Positions 51,120 to 61,500 of a stretch of DNA of 64,000 nucleotides are shown piece after piece. Both the position numbers and the translations under genes were made by a program. Location of the stretch: NCBI GenBank assembly GCA_002298785.1, contig DBMR01000014.1:26740-90739 (forward strand), given 5' to 3'. The first letter of the stretch is position 1. The number at the start of each line of letters is the position of its first letter. The notes beneath the pieces were generated by a model. The model was not told the DNA's origin and made no database searches. It saw nothing but the letters and a program-made list of their open reading frames with translations. This DNA is from Verrucomicrobia subdivision 3 bacterium UBA693. GTDB taxonomy: Bacteria > Verrucomicrobiota > Verrucomicrobiia > Limisphaerales > UBA8199.

Positions 51120-52439
51120 ATGAATGACACGATGATGAAGACCTTTGACAAGTTGATGATTCTGCCCCTGATAACCGCCCTCGGGCTGCTGAGCGCGTGC
51201 TCAAAATCGGATGAACCGGCCGGGAACAACGAACACGATGGCCACAATCACGCCCCGGCTGCGGCGACGAAAGATGCCCACGACCATGGTAAACCGGATA
51301 ACGAAGCCGCCGCCGGCGCGGGAACCATGATGTGCCTGGAGCACAACGTACCGGTGGCGGAATGCGGAATCTGCAAGCCGCAGTTGGTTGCCACACTGAA
51401 GGTCGGCGAATCCGCCAAAGTCCGGCTGGCCTCGGGTGATTCGGCGGCCATCGCCGGAGTTGAGACCGCGCTGCCGACGGTGGGGAATATCGCCGACGGC
51501 GTCGAGTGTTATGCCGAATTGACCTTCAACCAGAACAAACTGGCGCAAATCGCCGCTCCCGTGGGTGGCATTATCCAGGAAGTAATCGCCGACCTGGGCA
51601 CCAGGGTGGCCGAAAAACAAGCGGTAGCCAAAATCTGGTCGGCCGCCATCGCCGAAAGCGTGGCCAAAGCGGTGCTAACCCACCAGACCCTCGATCGCGA
51701 ACGCAAGCTGCGCGCGGACCGCGTCACTTCGGAAAAGGACCTGCAACAGGCGGAAGCCGAGCACCGCACCGCGTGTCAGCAGCTGCGCACGCTGGGCTTT
51801 ACCGAGGAGCAAATCGACGCGCTCAGCACCCGGCCGCAGGAACAGGTGCTGATGGAAGTGCGCGCGCCGTTCGCCGGCGAGATTCTCGAGCGCACTGCTG
51901 TGCGCGGCGCGCTGGTGGAAGCCGGAAAACCGCTCTTCACCCTGGCCGACCGGTCGACCATGTGGGCCATGCTGAATATTCCCGAAGCGGCGCTGGGACG
52001 CGTCAAGGAGGGCCAGACGGTGGAGCTGAGTTTCGAATCGTTCCCCGGTCGGATTTTCACAGGAAAACTGACGTGGATTGGGGCCGAAGTGGACGACAAA
52101 AGCCGCATGGCCCGTGCGCGCGCCGAAGTGCCGAATCCCGAAGGAATTCTCAAAGCCCGGATGTTTGCCCAGGCGCAGATCTTGACCCGAACCGCTGAAG
52201 GCGCGCTGCTTCTGCCGCATTCCGCCATCCAACGGCTCGAAGGGAAGCCATTTGTTTTCGTGAAATTGGCGGACGATCTCTTCGACGCTCGCGCGGTCCG
52301 TCTCGGCGCCAGTTTCGACGGCCGGGTTGAAATCACGGCGGGGCTCAAGCCGCATGAAACAGTCGCGGTGAACCATGTCTTCCCCCTAAAATCGGCACTG
52401 CTGATCTCGCGACTCGGCGCCGGTTGCGCGGATGACTAA
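51120..52439 (+). CDS. czcB: RND efflux periplasmic adaptor, CzcB type
   Basis: A 439-residue membrane-fusion lipoprotein. The start is ambiguous (51120 or 51132); either gives a signal with lipobox LLSAC. The mature N-terminus is rich in His and Asp (HDGHNHAP; DAHDHGKPD) and carries CLEHNVPVAECGIC, both fit for metal binding. Barrel-sandwich and hairpin regions follow (VGGIIQEVIADLGTRVAEKQ; LFTLADRSTMWAMLNI). It links CzcA to CzcC and may hand over the metal. Gene order C-B-A is canonical. Confidence 0.92.
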   Translation: MNDTMMKTFDKLMILPLITALGLLSACSKSDEPAGNNEHDGHNHAPAAATKDAHDHGKPDNEAAAGAGTMMCLEHNVPVAECGICKPQLVATLKVGESAKVRLASGDSAAIAGVETALPTVGNIADGVECYAELTFNQNKLAQIAAPVGGIIQEVIADLGTRVAEKQAVAKIWSAAIAESVAKAVLTHQTLDRERKLRADRVTSEKDLQQAEAEHRTACQQLRTLGFTEEQIDALSTRPQEQVLMEVRAPFAGEILERTAVRGALVEAGKPLFTLADRSTMWAMLNIPEAALGRVKEGQTVELSFESFPGRIFTGKLTWIGAEVDDKSRMARARAEVPNPEGILKARMFAQAQILTRTAEGALLLPHSAIQRLEGKPFVFVKLADDLFDARAVRLGASFDGRVEITAGLKPHETVAVNHVFPLKSALLISRLGAGCADD

Positions 52440-52472
52440 CCCCCGCCGGTCAATTCCTCGAGGATTACTCCC

Positions 52473-55400
52473 ATGCTAAACTGGCTCATTCGAACTTCGC
52501 TCCAGAACCGGCTCCTGGTCGCGATTCTCTCGACGCTGCTCATCCTGGTGGGCGGGCGTTCCCTTACCCGGCTGCCGATCGATGCCTTTCCGGACACGAC
52601 GCCCGTGCAGGTGCAGATCAACACCACCGTTCCCTCGCTGAACGCCGAGGAAGCCGAGGCGCAAATCACCATCCCGGTCGAATTGGCCATCGGCGGTTTG
52701 CCGGGGCTGGAAAACATTCGCTCCGTCTCCAAGTTCGGTCTTTCCCAGGTGGTAGCCACCTTCGACGACGAAACCACCATCTACCGGGCGCGGCAATTGA
52801 TCACCGAACGGTTGCAGACGGTGGAATTGCCCCCGGGCCTCGACCGCCCCCAACTCGGCCCGATCTCCACCGGCCTGGGCGAGGTGTTTCATTACGTGGT
52901 GCGGTCGGACAACACCAATCGCACCCTGACGGAACTCCGCGAGATTCAGGATTGGCAGGTGAAACCACAGTTGCGCAAAGTGCGCGGAGTGGCCGAGGTG
53001 AACACCTGGGGCGGTTTCGAGAAGCAGTATCACGTGATCACCGAACCGCAACGGCTGGTCAAATACGGGCTCACGCTGGAACAACTGGTCGAGGCGCTGG
53101 AAGCGAACAATCAAAACGTCGGCGGGGGCCAGGTGGTGCGAAGCGGTGAATCGTTGCTGGTGCACGGACTGGGACTTACGACGAATGTCCAGGAAATCGC
53201 CAACATCGTCATCACTTCCCAGGGCGGCGTGCCGGTGCGGGTGCGCGACGTCGCGCTGGTGCAGGTGGATCATGAGATCCGACGAGGGGCTGTGACCGGG
53301 GCGGGCAAAGGCGAAATCGTGTTAGGGCTCGGCTTCATGCTGATGGGGGAGAATAGCGCCGAAGTGACGCACGGGCTCAAAGCGAAGCTGGCTGAGGTCC
53401 AGAAGTCGCTGCCGAAAGACGTGAAGGTGGAAGTCCTGTATGACCGCACCGAGCTGGTGGACAACGTCATCAGCACGGTGAAGCACAATTTGCTGGCCGG
53501 CGCGCTGCTCGTCATCGCGATTCTGTTCGCCTTTTTGGGCAACCTGCGCGCCGGATTGGTCGTCGCAGCCGCCATCCCTTTGTCGATGCTGTTCGCCGGT
53601 GACTTGATGCTGCAAGCAGGCATCTCGGCCAGCCTGCTGAGCCTGGGGGCCGTCGATTTCGGGCTGATCGTAGACGGCTCGGTGGTCATGGTTGAAAACA
53701 CAATGCGGCGACTCGCGCTGCGGCAACAGGAACTGGGCCGGGCTTTGACCAAAGCCGAGCGGGACGAAACTCTGGCCAGCGCCCCGCTGGAAGTCGCCCG
53801 CCCCGTAGCGTTCGGAGTCGGGATTATCCTCATCGTCTTCCTGCCCATCCTCGCCCTCGAAGGGGTGGAAGGAAAAATGTTCAAGCCCATGGCCTTGACC
53901 ATGATCTTCGCCCTCGCCGGCTCGCTCATCCTGGCCCTGACCCTCACTCCGGTCCTGGCGAGTTTGTTCCTGCCGCGTCAAGTTAAAGAGCAGGAGCCCT
54001 GGCTGGTACGAGTCACCCACCGTCTTTACGAGCCGTTGCTCGAACTGGCGTTGCGCTTCCGTATAGTCACTCTTTTCGGGGCGCTCGCCGTTATGGTGAG
54101 TGTGGGGATTCTGGCCTCCAGGATGGGCGGCGAATTCCTGCCGAAACTCGGAGAGGGAGCCATTGTGGGCACGACGGTCCGGCTGGCGGGAATTTCCGTC
54201 GAGGAGGCCGTCGCCTATAACGACCGGATCGAGAAGGTCCTGCTTGCCGAGTTCTCGAACGAAATCGCCAATATCTGGACACGGCTGGGCAGCGCGGAGA
54301 TTGCCACCGACCCGATGGGGATCGAGCTGTCGGACTTCTTCCTGGCGCTGCATCCCCGTTCACAATGGAAGCGGGCTCGCACGCAATCGGAGCTCGTCGA
54401 GAAAATGCGCGAGGTGTTTGCCAAATTGCCCGGCATGACCGTCGCTTTCAGTCAGCCGATTGAAATGCGCTTGAACGAAATGATCGCCGGCGCCCGGGGC
54501 GACATCGCCATCAAAATCTACGGTGACAACCTTGAAACTTTGCGCCGGCTCTCGGATGAAGTGCAGGTGGTGTTGGGCGGCGTGGCCGGTCGAGGCGAGG
54601 TCACGGGCGAACAGCTTGTGGGACAATTGATCCTCCAGGTGCGCGTCGATCCGCAGGCCATCGCCCGCTATGGCGTGGCCACGCGCAACGTCTTGAACGT
54701 CGTGGAATCGGTGGGCACGAAGAAGGTCGGCGAGATCCGGGAAGGCCAGCGCCGGTTCCCGCTGGTCGTGCGCATGCCCGACCGCCAAAGAACCGACCCC
54801 GAGGCTCTGGCCGCCACTCTGATCCCGACCGCCTCCGGTTCCGTGCTGCCCTTGAACAAAGTCGCGCAAGTGGTCGAGACCGAAGGGCCGTCGACCATCA
54901 ACCGGGAATGGGGCCGCCGTCGGGTCACCGTGCAATGCAACGTGCGCGGTCGTGATGTGGCGAGTTTCGTGGCGGAAGCACAGCAGAAAATCGGCGAGCA
55001 GGTCAAACTGCCGGAAGGTTACAGCATCGAGTGGGGCGGCCAATTCGAGAACATGAAACGGGCCAACGCCAAGCTGGCGTTTGTGGTCCCCATGGCGCTG
55101 GGCTTGATCCTGGTTTTGCTCTTCTTCAGCCTCAAATCCTTGCGGGACGTGTTTATTGTCGCGACCGGCATTCCACTGGGAGCGGTGGGGGGCGTGCTAG
55201 CGCTGTGGCTGCGCGGGATGCCGTTCACAGTTAGTTCCGCGGTTGGATTCGTGGCCTTGAGCGGCGTGGCCATCCTCAACGGGCTGGTGCTCGTGACTTT
55301 CATCAAGCAAAAGCTGGACTCCGGTGAACCGCTGGACCAGGCGGTGCGCAATGGGTGCCTGGTGCGACTCCGCCCCGTGCTGATGACCGCGCTGGTCGCG

Positions 55401-55568
55401 GCGGTGGGGTTCATTCCCATGGCCGTGAATGTGGGAGTGGGTGGTGAGGTGCAGCGCCCGCTGGCGACCGTCGTCATCGGCGGGATATTCACCAATACCC
55501 TACTCACCCTCCTGGTGCTGCCCACCTTGTACACCACCTTCCGCGGCCACAATCCGCCGCACCAGTGA
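52473..55568 (+). CDS. czcA: Heavy-metal RND efflux pump, CzcA family
   Basis: A 1031-residue inner-membrane RND pump with twelve membrane segments and two large periplasmic loops. The TM4 motif GAVDFGLIVDGSVVMVEN (about residues 393-410) matches the HME-RND signature of divalent-cation pumps (DFGxxxDGxxxxVEN, described for Co/Zn/Cd-type members). Driven by proton influx it expels metal from periplasm or cytosol through CzcB and CzcC. Exact metal (Co, Zn, Cd, Ni, Cu) cannot be fixed. Length is normal. It ends the operon. Confidence 0.95.
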   Translation: MLNWLIRTSLQNRLLVAILSTLLILVGGRSLTRLPIDAFPDTTPVQVQINTTVPSLNAEEAEAQITIPVELAIGGLPGLENIRSVSKFGLSQVVATFDDETTIYRARQLITERLQTVELPPGLDRPQLGPISTGLGEVFHYVVRSDNTNRTLTELREIQDWQVKPQLRKVRGVAEVNTWGGFEKQYHVITEPQRLVKYGLTLEQLVEALEANNQNVGGGQVVRSGESLLVHGLGLTTNVQEIANIVITSQGGVPVRVRDVALVQVDHEIRRGAVTGAGKGEIVLGLGFMLMGENSAEVTHGLKAKLAEVQKSLPKDVKVEVLYDRTELVDNVISTVKHNLLAGALLVIAILFAFLGNLRAGLVVAAAIPLSMLFAGDLMLQAGISASLLSLGAVDFGLIVDGSVVMVENTMRRLALRQQELGRALTKAERDETLASAPLEVARPVAFGVGIILIVFLPILALEGVEGKMFKPMALTMIFALAGSLILALTLTPVLASLFLPRQVKEQEPWLVRVTHRLYEPLLELALRFRIVTLFGALAVMVSVGILASRMGGEFLPKLGEGAIVGTTVRLAGISVEEAVAYNDRIEKVLLAEFSNEIANIWTRLGSAEIATDPMGIELSDFFLALHPRSQWKRARTQSELVEKMREVFAKLPGMTVAFSQPIEMRLNEMIAGARGDIAIKIYGDNLETLRRLSDEVQVVLGGVAGRGEVTGEQLVGQLILQVRVDPQAIARYGVATRNVLNVVESVGTKKVGEIREGQRRFPLVVRMPDRQRTDPEALAATLIPTASGSVLPLNKVAQVVETEGPSTINREWGRRRVTVQCNVRGRDVASFVAEAQQKIGEQVKLPEGYSIEWGGQFENMKRANAKLAFVVPMALGLILVLLFFSLKSLRDVFIVATGIPLGAVGGVLALWLRGMPFTVSSAVGFVALSGVAILNGLVLVTFIKQKLDSGEPLDQAVRNGCLVRLRPVLMTALVAAVGFIPMAVNVGVGGEVQRPLATVVIGGIFTNTLLTLLVLPTLYTTFRGHNPPHQ

Positions 55569-55654
55569 AGGCGGTAACACCTTGAGCTTGACCCAGCGAA
55601 ACAGCACGGTCCCCAAGCTGGCTGGAGCGGTTTTGGAAATGATGTAACGAAGGC

Positions 55655-55695
55655 GTCCCCGCCTGCGAGTGCTGGCGGCGTATCGCCGCCAGTCC
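55655..55695. repeat. Short hairpin repeat
   Basis: Perfect 9-bp hairpin CTGGCGGCG-TAT-CGCCGCCAG (55672-55692) preceded by AGGCGTCCCCGCCTGCGAGTG. The same unit, slightly changed, opens the repeat at 63800-63855, and a worn form lies at 9423-9460. Confidence 0.75.
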
Positions 55696-55735
55696 GGCCT
55701 GCGCTACAGAGTTTGTGAATGCGCTCTGGATGAAT

Positions 55736-55936
55736 TCAGGCCGGGGCCAAATAGCGCACCGCCGCTTCGTGCAGAAAAAGGGACACCCACTGTTTGGCTT
55801 CAGTGTGGTCCTCGGCGGTGCCGCCCACCACCTCGAACTTTCCGTCCATCTTTTTCACCAGTCGCGCTCGGCCAAAAAACGCGATCACTTCCCCCTCAGT
55901 TCGGCTCCATCCGGCCCATACATGGCTTAGCTTCAT
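55736..55936 (-). CDS. Small hypothetical protein
   Basis: A 66-residue protein from the ATG at 55936: a short beta/alpha sequence (AGWSRTEGEVIAFFGRARLV; VVGGTAEDHTEAKQWVSLFL). The end looks like a DNA- or nucleotide-free amphipathic helix. I believe related short proteins occur in this phylum, but no function is known. It reads in the same direction as, and 57 nt after, the DUF2961 gene. Confidence 0.65.
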   Translation of the reverse strand: MKLSHVWAGWSRTEGEVIAFFGRARLVKKMDGKFEVVGGTAEDHTEAKQWVSLFLHEAAVRYLAPA

Positions 55937-55992
55937 AATGTATTTGAAGCCTGCCACACCGGGTCGGACAAAAATCGTCCGACCATCAAAAT

Positions 55993-57960
55993 TTATTTCT
56001 CCCGCACGCAGACCACCTGCACGAGATCGAGGCCCAGCGCGGACGAATTCTCGTTCTTCCCCACCAGTTTGAGCATCAGGGAATTGTTGCCTTCGACAAA
56101 CGGCGCCCGCGCCAGCAGCAACCGGGCGCTCCGCGTGGGTGTCGCTGCGTAAAGATCCAGCGGCGTGCCCACCGGGTTCTCGTTTTGAAACAACTGCACT
56201 TTGCCCTGAGCCGGTCCCTGGACCACCTCGAGGTAAACCGCGTAAGTGCCGGCCTCCGGAAGCTGACAATCAAACAGCAGAAAATGCGGCCCAAACCAAT
56301 CATCACCACTGCCGGTGAAAGAGAGGTAGCGCACTTCGTGGTTGGCCAGCTTCTCCTTCTTGCGCGTCAGGGTGGCGCGGTCATACGACCAGGCCCGCAA
56401 CGGCATTTGCTCGCCGACGGCAAAAATAACATCGGTCGGATCATGAACCGCGCGGTCCTTCAGGGCTGGGGGCGTCAAATCCGCCGAGGGCCGCTGCTCG
56501 GAATAGAAATAAGTAACACTCGAGTAATCGGTGGGGATGTCGTTGCGCTGACCGGAGTGCTCGATGGTTTGTTTAAGGCTGTGCCGATATGCGTAGGCGT
56601 CGCCCAGGAACAGGCGGTAGGCGCCGGTGCGGCCCAGGTGTTTCTCATAACCGAGGCAGCCGCTTAACGGGAAGCAAAGGCGTTTTTCCCATCGATCCGG
56701 CACGTCATACCAGCCACCGTTGAAGAAATCCTCCGACCCGGTGCCGTGGATCGTTAATTCCCCGTCCAGCGTGGTTTGATCGTCACCTTCAAAGAACGTC
56801 GTCTTGCCGGTCTCGAGGCCTTGCGCCTGCAAGGCCAGGCCGACCAGGTGACCGCGCCCGGTCGTTTCCAAAAATGTAAACGGCTGCCCGGTCTGGGTCG
56901 GGTTCTCGCGTCGCCAGAGGGCGTAGAACTGTCCTTCGTTCGGCGTGCGCGGCACGGGCGCATGCTCCACCTCGGCGCGCAACTCGACCGTATTGGTCCG
57001 CGCGGAAATGATTTCTATGCTCGCGCCGCGCTCGAATGGCATGGGAAAATAACAGTAGTTCGTACCGTGGATCGAACCGACGAGCAAAGATTGCATGGCG
57101 GGCTGACCCCAGGCATAGCCAAAAAAGTCTCCCAACGGGCAGAGCACGGCGGGAGCCTGGCCGTCGAAACTGATCTTTAACAGCAAGTCGCGCGCTTTGC
57201 CGACCATGGCTTCTGCCGGGCTAAACCGCAACCCCGCAATGCGCCCGCCTTTGTTCGCGCGAAAGACCGTGCCGGTAGCTCCTGGCTTCAAGGTGAGAAT
57301 GGTCTGGTTCAGCAACGGCTTCACCCCGGCCGGTAACCCGAACCGGCTGACGTCCGTGCCCGCAGCGTTCAGAAATTCCCGCGCCCGGGCCAGGTCTTGA
57401 TTTTCCTCGGGCGTGCGTGTGCGGCTAAAACTGGCTATCGGGGTGTTCGAAGCGTAAAGCGCATAGTTGATCTGATAAAACTGCACCTTGGGCGCCCGCA
57501 TCCGCACCACGCAGGATTTGGCGAAGGGGATCGGCACGTAACAGTAATATCCCCCCGCGCCAAAACCGGTCAGCGGTGGGGGAAAATCCGGATCTTTGCC
57601 CAGGAACAAGTCGAGAAACTTCACCTCGATCCGTGGTTTGGTCTCGCCATCGAACAGGAACTCCAGGGTGTCGTCGGTGGGAGTGGGCGTCCATACCCGA
57701 TAGATCACGCCGGGCCCCTTCAGGTCCGCAATGACCAATCCCTCCGGATCTTTGCGAATGAAGGAATATTTCCCGGAAAAGCCGTCGTCGTTGCCCCCGG
57801 TGCGGTCGTAACTGGATACCGAGCCGACATTTACCGAATCCTTGAGCAACGGCAAACGGTCCAAACGATAGATATCAGCGACACCGGGACGATCGGCGGC
57901 AGCGGCCGTCAGGGCGAAAGCGCAGCCCAAACTCGAGGTAATGGTGATCAAGGACTTCAT
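55993..57960 (-). CDS. Secreted DUF2961 protein
   Basis: A 655-residue exported protein with a signal peptide (to about residue 21). The core carries DUF2961 features: SSYDRTGGNDDGFSGKYSFI near residue 50, ADLKGPGVIYRVWTPTPTDD, GYYCYVPIPFAKSCVVRM and GTGSEDFFNGGWY. This is a phage-collar-like beta-sandwich, and recent work on the family links it to glycan-degrading enzymes acting on fructofuranose-containing polymers. About 130 further beta-rich residues follow. Common in polysaccharide-degrading Verrucomicrobia; the substrate here is unknown. Confidence 0.88.
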   Translation of the reverse strand: MKSLITITSSLGCAFALTAAAADRPGVADIYRLDRLPLLKDSVNVGSVSSYDRTGGNDDGFSGKYSFIRKDPEGLVIADLKGPGVIYRVWTPTPTDDTLEFLFDGETKPRIEVKFLDLFLGKDPDFPPPLTGFGAGGYYCYVPIPFAKSCVVRMRAPKVQFYQINYALYASNTPIASFSRTRTPEENQDLARAREFLNAAGTDVSRFGLPAGVKPLLNQTILTLKPGATGTVFRANKGGRIAGLRFSPAEAMVGKARDLLLKISFDGQAPAVLCPLGDFFGYAWGQPAMQSLLVGSIHGTNYCYFPMPFERGASIEIISARTNTVELRAEVEHAPVPRTPNEGQFYALWRRENPTQTGQPFTFLETTGRGHLVGLALQAQGLETGKTTFFEGDDQTTLDGELTIHGTGSEDFFNGGWYDVPDRWEKRLCFPLSGCLGYEKHLGRTGAYRLFLGDAYAYRHSLKQTIEHSGQRNDIPTDYSSVTYFYSEQRPSADLTPPALKDRAVHDPTDVIFAVGEQMPLRAWSYDRATLTRKKEKLANHEVRYLSFTGSGDDWFGPHFLLFDCQLPEAGTYAVYLEVVQGPAQGKVQLFQNENPVGTPLDLYAATPTRSARLLLARAPFVEGNNSLMLKLVGKNENSSALGLDLVQVVCVREK

Positions 57961-58057
57961 TCCCGCTCTGATACCAGATTAGACCGGGCTCGGCCACCCC
58001 GTTTTTGGCGGTCAGCGGCAGCGTCCTGGATCTCGGTCCTCGCGAGGGCGCAGCGGG

Positions 58058-58399
58058 CTACGGCCCTGCCGCTTGCAGCCGGTTGAAGACAGCCTCATAC
58101 CGAATGCCGCTTGGGTCGCGGCTGATCGGCCCCATGAACAATTCAAAGGTGCCGACCGGCTTGTTTTCCAAAATATACATTCCTTGCGGGAGCAGCCGAT
58201 CCGCCGGCCCCAGGAAGATTAACGAGAAATTCTCGTAAACCCGCGGCGGTGCCCCGCCGGCTGGGCTGACCCGGGGCGCCGTAGCTTCCAGCAATTCGAG
58301 TTCAACACCATCCCCAGCCGCGGCTCGCACCCGGAACCGGGTCTTCACCAGCCGGGCCAGCGAGGCATAATCCTTCTCTTCCAGTCGCACCGTGCTCAT
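58058..58399 (-). CDS. DUF6916 family protein
   Basis: A 113-residue soluble beta-rich protein. The C-terminal half has the family pattern: ENFSLIFLGPADRLLPQGMY, then LGTFELF-like GTFELFMGPI and IRYEAVFNRL. Function is unknown; from memory, such genes often accompany phage-tail-collar-like or secreted cargo genes. It is divergent from the double protease, sharing a 154-nt intergenic region with it, so joint regulation is possible. Confidence 0.75.
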   Translation of the reverse strand: MSTVRLEEKDYASLARLVKTRFRVRAAAGDGVELELLEATAPRVSPAGGAPPRVYENFSLIFLGPADRLLPQGMYILENKPVGTFELFMGPISRDPSGIRYEAVFNRLQAAGP

Positions 58400-58553
58400 T
58401 GCGTGGTGTCATTATGCCCATCACCCGGCTCGTTTCGATCCTTATCCGCAATAAAGTCGCGGCTCCGAATTGCATTTCCCGGAAAGTGCGCGAGAGTCTT
58501 TTAGTTCCCCTGGGAAGATAAACGGGCGGTGACTCTCTGGAAATGGTGCAGCC

Positions 58554-61500
58554 ATGAATGACACGAAATTCTCGGCACTTCTAATTCGGTTGCCTTTGGG
58601 AGCGGGGCCGGCTCTCGCAACTTCGGCGAAACGATCCTTGCGCGCCGCCGGTGCGGGCTTTGAGCTTGAACCGCTATTCGGTTCCGCGCCGCCAGGCGCC
58701 AAGCTTGGCGCCGCCGCCCCGTCAGGCGGCTGGGAATGGCACATCGCCCGACCAACCTCAAAAGTGACCGGCGCGCACGCCTGGGAAATGGCGCATGAAG
58801 CGCTTGCCGGCTCGACGGGATTGGCTGCCGGCACCGAGGTTTATCTCGAACCCGATTTCGAACAATCCTGGCTGCCGGAGAACCCGATGGGGCCCGGACC
58901 GGCGGCGCTGGCCGCGCGGGCGGCGGGAGTCTTTGATGACCAGATCCAGGATTTGCCCGGAGTGCGCGGACAGTTCGCGTGGCATCTTGGCGACGCCTTT
59001 TCGCAGCTCAAATCCGCACGAGAAGCCGCCGCGAACGGCAGTATTACGCGCATCGTCCATCTCGACACCGGCTTTGATCCCGGCCATTCGGCGGTACCGC
59101 CGAAGCTGCGCGCCGATCTCCAGCGCAATTTCATGGATGACCAGGCGGCGAACGACGCGCGCGATCCGGGCAAGACGGGTTTCCTGAAGAATCCCGGCCA
59201 CGGCACCGGCACGCTCAGCATCCTTGCCGGCGGCCGGTTCCATTTCCAAAACGCCGCCTACCCGACAGGATTTGACGACCACCTTGGCGGAGCGCCGGGC
59301 GCGGAGATTATCCCGGTCCGGGTGGGAAAATCGGTGATCCAATTTCTCACCAGCAGCATTGCCGCGGGCATCAACTACGCCGTGGAACTTTGCGGCCAGG
59401 AATCCACGCGGGTGCAAGTCATCTCCATGAGCATGGGCGGCGTGGCCTCGCAGGCCTGGGCGGACGCCGTAAACAAGGCTTACGAGGCCGGGATCGTGTA
59501 TGTGTGCGCGGCGGGCAACAACTTTTCGGCCGGGCTCTTTGGTGTGCCCACCCGATTCATCGTTTACCCGGCGCGATTCCGCCGGGTGATCGCCGCGTGT
59601 GGAGTTATGGCCGACGCGAAGCCTTATTACGGCCTGCCATTCGGCACGATGCAGGGCAATTGGGGGCCGGCGAGCAAAATGGCCACCGCCCTTTCCGCCT
59701 TCACCCCCAATCTCCCGTGGGCCGAACGCGGCGCCCCGGACATCGTGGACATGGACGGTCAGGGCACTTCCGCCGCCACGCCGCAAGTGGCGGCCGCCGC
59801 GGCTCTGTATTTCCAACGCCATGGCACCGCCCTGCTCAACCCCGCCCTTTATCCCGCGGCGTGGATGCGCGTCGAGGCGGTGCGTCATGCCTTGTTTTCG
59901 AGCGCGAACACCTCTGCCGACGGGGGCAGCGCGGACCGGCTGGGGAACGGCATCCTCCAGGCCGCCCGGGCGCTCGGTGTGTCACCCCGAAACGCCGCCT
60001 TGCTCACACGAACTCCGGAAGACACCGCCGCTTTTTCCTTCCTCCGTGTCCTGACCGGGATCGGCGCCGCTCCCGACCCTGCCAGCCGCATGCTGGCGCT
60101 CGAAGCCACCCAACTCGCCCAGCAATGGCCGCGCACCGACCTCCCGAATCCTTTCGACACCGCTTTGCCCGACCCGGACCTCCCGGCCGAAGCAATCTCC
60201 ACCGCGCAACGACGCGCATACCTCGAGGCGCTCCGGGCACATCCCCGGGCTTCCCAACCATTGCGCCGCCGCATCGATGCCGCCCTGGGCCAAACCCCGC
60301 CCCCTCCCACCCGCGGCCGACGCTCGCGCGTGCCAATCAAGAAGTCGACCCCCCCGGCTCCAAAGCCGCCACCGCCACCGGTGCAAAAGCCGTTCACTGC
60401 ACCGACCCCTCCATTCCGGCGTCTGCGCGGTTTTGCGGTCGATCCCAGCCTCGCCCTGGATCTCGACACCGCGTCCCTGAGCGAGATCACTTTTCAAGTG
60501 CCCTGGGAAGAACTCGGGCCCGGTCCGACCGGTGAATACCTGGAGGTCGTGGACTTCGATCCGGGCAGCGCTTGCTTTTATGAACCGGCGCGACTGGATG
60601 ACCCGAAGCTGCTGGCGGCGGACGGCCTGGCTCCGAGCGAAGGCACTCCCCAGTTCCACCAGCAGATGGTCTACGCTGTGGCCAGCCTCACCATTCGAAA
60701 CTTTGAACGCGCGCTCGGCCGCCGCACTCTGTGGCGGCCCGGACCATCACCGGATCCGAAAAATCCCAGGAACGATTCCCATTTCGTCCCCCGCCTGCGG
60801 CTTTACCCCCACGCGTTGCGCGAGCGCAATGCCTACTACACACCCGACAAGATCGCCCTGCTCTTCGGATACTTCAAAGCGTCCGCCGACGCGCCCGGGG
60901 ACCACATGCCGGGCGGGATGGTGTTCTCCTGCCTGTCGCATGATATCATCGCGCACGAAACCACCCACGCGTTGCTCGACGGCATGAACCGCGCCTTCCT
61001 CGCTCCGACCAATCCGGATGTCCATGCGTTCCACGAGGCGTTTGCCGACCTGGTTGCTTTGTTCCAACATTTCACGTTTCCCGAAATCCTGCGGCAACAA
61101 ATCGCCACCACCCGCGGCAACGTGCGCTCGCAGGAAAACCTGCTTGGCCAGCTCGCCGGCCAGTTCGGACGCGGCATCGGGCTGCGCGGCGCCTTGCGGG
61201 ACGCCATCGGGCGGGTCGAGAACGGCCAATGGCAACCCCACGTCCCGGCACCCGAGGAATACGAAAACACGTTCGAACCGCATGCACGTGGCGCCATCCT
61301 GGTCGCCGCGGTGTTCGACGCATTCCTGGCCATTTACGAACGGCGCACAGCCGATCTCCTGCGCCTGGCCACGCGGGGCACCGGTGTGCTCGAGCCGGGT
61401 GCGATTCATCCCGACCTCGTCAACCGCCTCGCCGCCGAGGCCGCGAAATCAGCGCAGCACGTGCTGATGATGTGTGTCCGCGCGTTGGACTATTGCCCGC

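Noticed and set aside
53322..54353. 343-residue minus-strand frame
   Set aside because: Antisense shadow of czcA; very rich in Gln, His and Asp as expected from the reverse of membrane codons.
49866..55561. Second metal or drug transport system nested in other frames
   Set aside because: All such frames are shadows of the three efflux genes.
58758..59888. 376-residue minus-strand frame
   Set aside because: Antisense shadow of the subtilase domain.
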